From: CAZHFW01 sp964531675
GTDB taxonomy: Bacteria > Planctomycetota > Phycisphaerae > Phycisphaerales > UBA1924
Length of the DNA: 64,000 nucleotides
NCBI GenBank assembly: GCA_964531675.1
Contig: CAZHFW010000009.1
Location: 52,342 to 116,341, forward strand
Reading direction: 5' to 3'
Position 1 is the first letter of the stretch. Every line of letters starts with the position of its first letter. Positions 62,627-64,000 of the stretch are shown here, one piece after another. A program made the translations under genes and the position numbers. The notes under the pieces are model-generated. The model saw nothing but the letters and a program-made list of their open reading frames with translations, did not search any database and was not told where the DNA came from.

Positions 62627-63213
62627 CCGCGCGGACCGAGCAGCACGCAAGGCGTGTGACTCGGAACTTGTCTCCGACCAGCGGTGCGATGCCAAGAAGC
62701 TGGAGCTTCGGCATCAAGTTGGCTCCGATGGTGGGGACCGGAAGCGATTGCCCAGGGGCGCGTCCATGCCCGCAATGCGCTGCGATCGCTTGGGCGGCGG
62801 GGGGGGGCACGATGGTCACTGGGAAGCTCCCCGCGCCTTGATGGCCGTTCTGGCGAGTGTTTGCGCTTTCGGAGAATGCGATCGGTGTGGGATGAGTCCA
62901 AGCTCCGCAGGATGAGCCGTGGAGCCATCCGAACGCTCGCTGTCGGTGCGTTCGGCCAGCACCGACCAACGCTCACCGCCCAAGTTGCTTTCTGGGCAGT
63001 CGGACAGCGGAGCCGTCGAGCGGCTGGGCGCTCGGGCGCGCCCACGTCGATGATTCCTCCGGAGGGTTTCCCGGGGGGGCGGGCATCTGCGTCCCGAGTT
63101 TCTTATGCTGCCCGCGTTCCTCGTGGCCTTGCTCCATTCCAGGCATCACGGATCGCGGCCGTCCGACCGGGCGGCTCATTGCGATTCCATGCCTTTGCGT
63201 ACCCGGAGGGATC
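62627..63213. other. 587-nt gap without a convincing gene, containing an imperfect palindrome
   Basis: Open frames here do not resemble proteins. The notable element is a hairpin at 62688-62715 (GATGCC-AA-GAAGC-TGGA-GCTTC-GGCATC), which can be extended by AACTTG (62665-62670) with CAAGTT (62715-62720). A run of nine Gs lies near 62803. Nothing else was seen except the ribosome-binding site of the next gene (CCCGGAGGG at 63201-63210). Confidence 0.5.
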
Positions 63214-64000
63214 ATGATCGTCTCCCGCGTTGCCTTGAGCGTCGTGTGTGCGTTGTCCTTCGCCCAGAGCGTCGCGGTTGCGGACGACACCATGGGGCAC
63301 TCCAAGCACGGCAGCGCGTTCGACACGGGCCTGCGTCAGAAGCCGTGGCGCATGGAAGGCATCGGGAAGGCGCATTTCCCGATCACAACCAAAGTTCCCG
63401 AGGTCCAGGAGTGGTTCGATCAGGGCAACGCGCTGCTGCAATCGTTCTGGTACGAGGAGGCCGAGCGTTCTTTCCGCTGGTGCTTGAAGCTTGATCCGGA
63501 TTGCGCGATGGCTTACTGGGGGATGGCCCGGTGCGGACTGAGCTGGTCCACGGGGCTGAACGATTTTCCTGACGTCAAGCGGTACAAGGACTTCCTGAAG
63601 GAGGCGGTGCGCCGCAAGGACTCGGTCACGCCTCGGGAGCGGATGTTCATCGAGGCGTGGGATGCAGCGATGCGTGCGGACGGGCCTGAGCGTGTGAAGA
63701 CGCTGAACAAGCGGCTGCAAGAGCTCGTGGTGCAGTTTCCGGAAGACCTGGAGGCCGAGACGCTTCTGGCGATGTTCTCGATCGAGGCGGGCAATCCGGT
63801 GGGAACGGAAATGATCGTGCGCGACATCCTGCAGAAGGCGCCCGATCACCCCGGGGCGCACCACACGCGGATCCACAACTGGGACGGCCCGCTCGCGGAG
63901 CAGGCCATCGCGAGCTGCCAGGCGTACGGGCGCGTCGCGCCCGGGATCGGGCACGCCAACCACATGCCCGGGCACAACTACTCGAAGATCGGCATGTGGC
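63214..64000 (+). CDS. Secreted TPR-like protein, 3'-truncated by the window end
   Basis: Starts at the ATG at 63214 with CCCGGAGGGATC just upstream; open to the right edge (262 codons seen). The first ~25 residues (MIVSRVALSVVCALSFAQSVAVA) look like a signal peptide, so the product is probably exported. The next part has a TPR-like helical pair, EWFDQGNALLQSFWYEEAERSFRWCLKLDPDCAMAYWGMA. Further on PDHPGAHHTRIHNWDGPL and HANHMPGHNYSKIGMW give a His-rich pattern found in many planctomycete and other bacterial proteins of unknown function, as I recall it. The C-terminal part is outside the window. No neighbours on this strand nearby. Confidence 0.8.
   Translation, partial: MIVSRVALSVVCALSFAQSVAVADDTMGHSKHGSAFDTGLRQKPWRMEGIGKAHFPITTKVPEVQEWFDQGNALLQSFWYEEAERSFRWCLKLDPDCAMAYWGMARCGLSWSTGLNDFPDVKRYKDFLKEAVRRKDSVTPRERMFIEAWDAAMRADGPERVKTLNKRLQELVVQFPEDLEAETLLAMFSIEAGNPVGTEMIVRDILQKAPDHPGAHHTRIHNWDGPLAEQAIASCQAYGRVAPGIGHANHMPGHNYSKIGMW

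Overview
This window is GC-rich, densely packed bacterial chromosome. It reads like a member of the Planctomycetota, probably class Phycisphaerae. That is an inference from the many prepilin-type proteins with very large C-terminal regions, the planctomycete-like RuvC and UvrC variants, the large PQQ-repeat secreted proteins and a DUF5658 membrane protein. No rRNA, CRISPR array, transposase or phage module was seen. Two tRNA genes are present: Gly-TCC at 34693-34764 on the minus strand and Pro-TGG at 60886-60959 on the plus strand.

Layout. 1-7842 is a plus-strand metabolic run: 3' part of a cofactor-independent phosphoglycerate mutase, a five-helix membrane protein, galactokinase, a UDP-sugar dehydrogenase, a BtpA-family protein, an M48 protease and an M20 peptidase. 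7997-9571 is a class-III aminotransferase preceded by a strongly structured leader and followed by a clear terminator. 9711-11748 holds three minus-strand genes (HNH endonuclease, LEA-like lipoprotein, DUF5658 protein). 11834-25524 holds housekeeping and envelope genes: a 1449-residue PQQ-propeller protein, UvrC without its HhH domain, PurH, a BamB-like lipoprotein, riboflavin synthase, RuvC, an ExbB-ExbD-ExbD operon and an NtrC-type regulator, followed at 25545 by a GNAT acetyltransferase.

26186-32525 is a tightly overlapping six-gene lipid operon: acyl desaturase, FAD oxidoreductase, DUF1365, cyclopropane-fatty-acid synthase, DUF1295 and a second CFA-synthase-like methyltransferase. It probably makes a modified fatty acid. 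A DUF2231 membrane protein and a COG5610-like protein follow. 34872-40225 is an RND efflux pump (permease plus adaptor), divergent from a TetR regulator, with a duplicated palindromic operator candidate between them. 40250-43268 holds a fusion of an RluA pseudouridine synthase to a SAM methyltransferase, and a stand-alone CoaB.

43484-60621 is the largest module, a type IV pilus / type II secretion-like cluster: PilB-like ATPase, PilT, second PilB-like ATPase, PilC, four prepilin-like proteins and a giant (1832-residue) GspK-like protein, closed by a strong terminator. The second PilB gene has a 319-nt leader containing two elaborate stem-loops. The last part (60886-64000) has tRNA-Pro, a MarR-DUF1398 pair, a DinB-family gene, about 590 nt without a gene, and the 5' part of a secreted TPR protein.

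The best candidates for something undescribed are the lipid operon with its two methyltransferases, the structured leaders before the second pilB and before the aminotransferase, the RluA-methyltransferase fusion, and the giant GspK-like protein with its oversized minor pilins.
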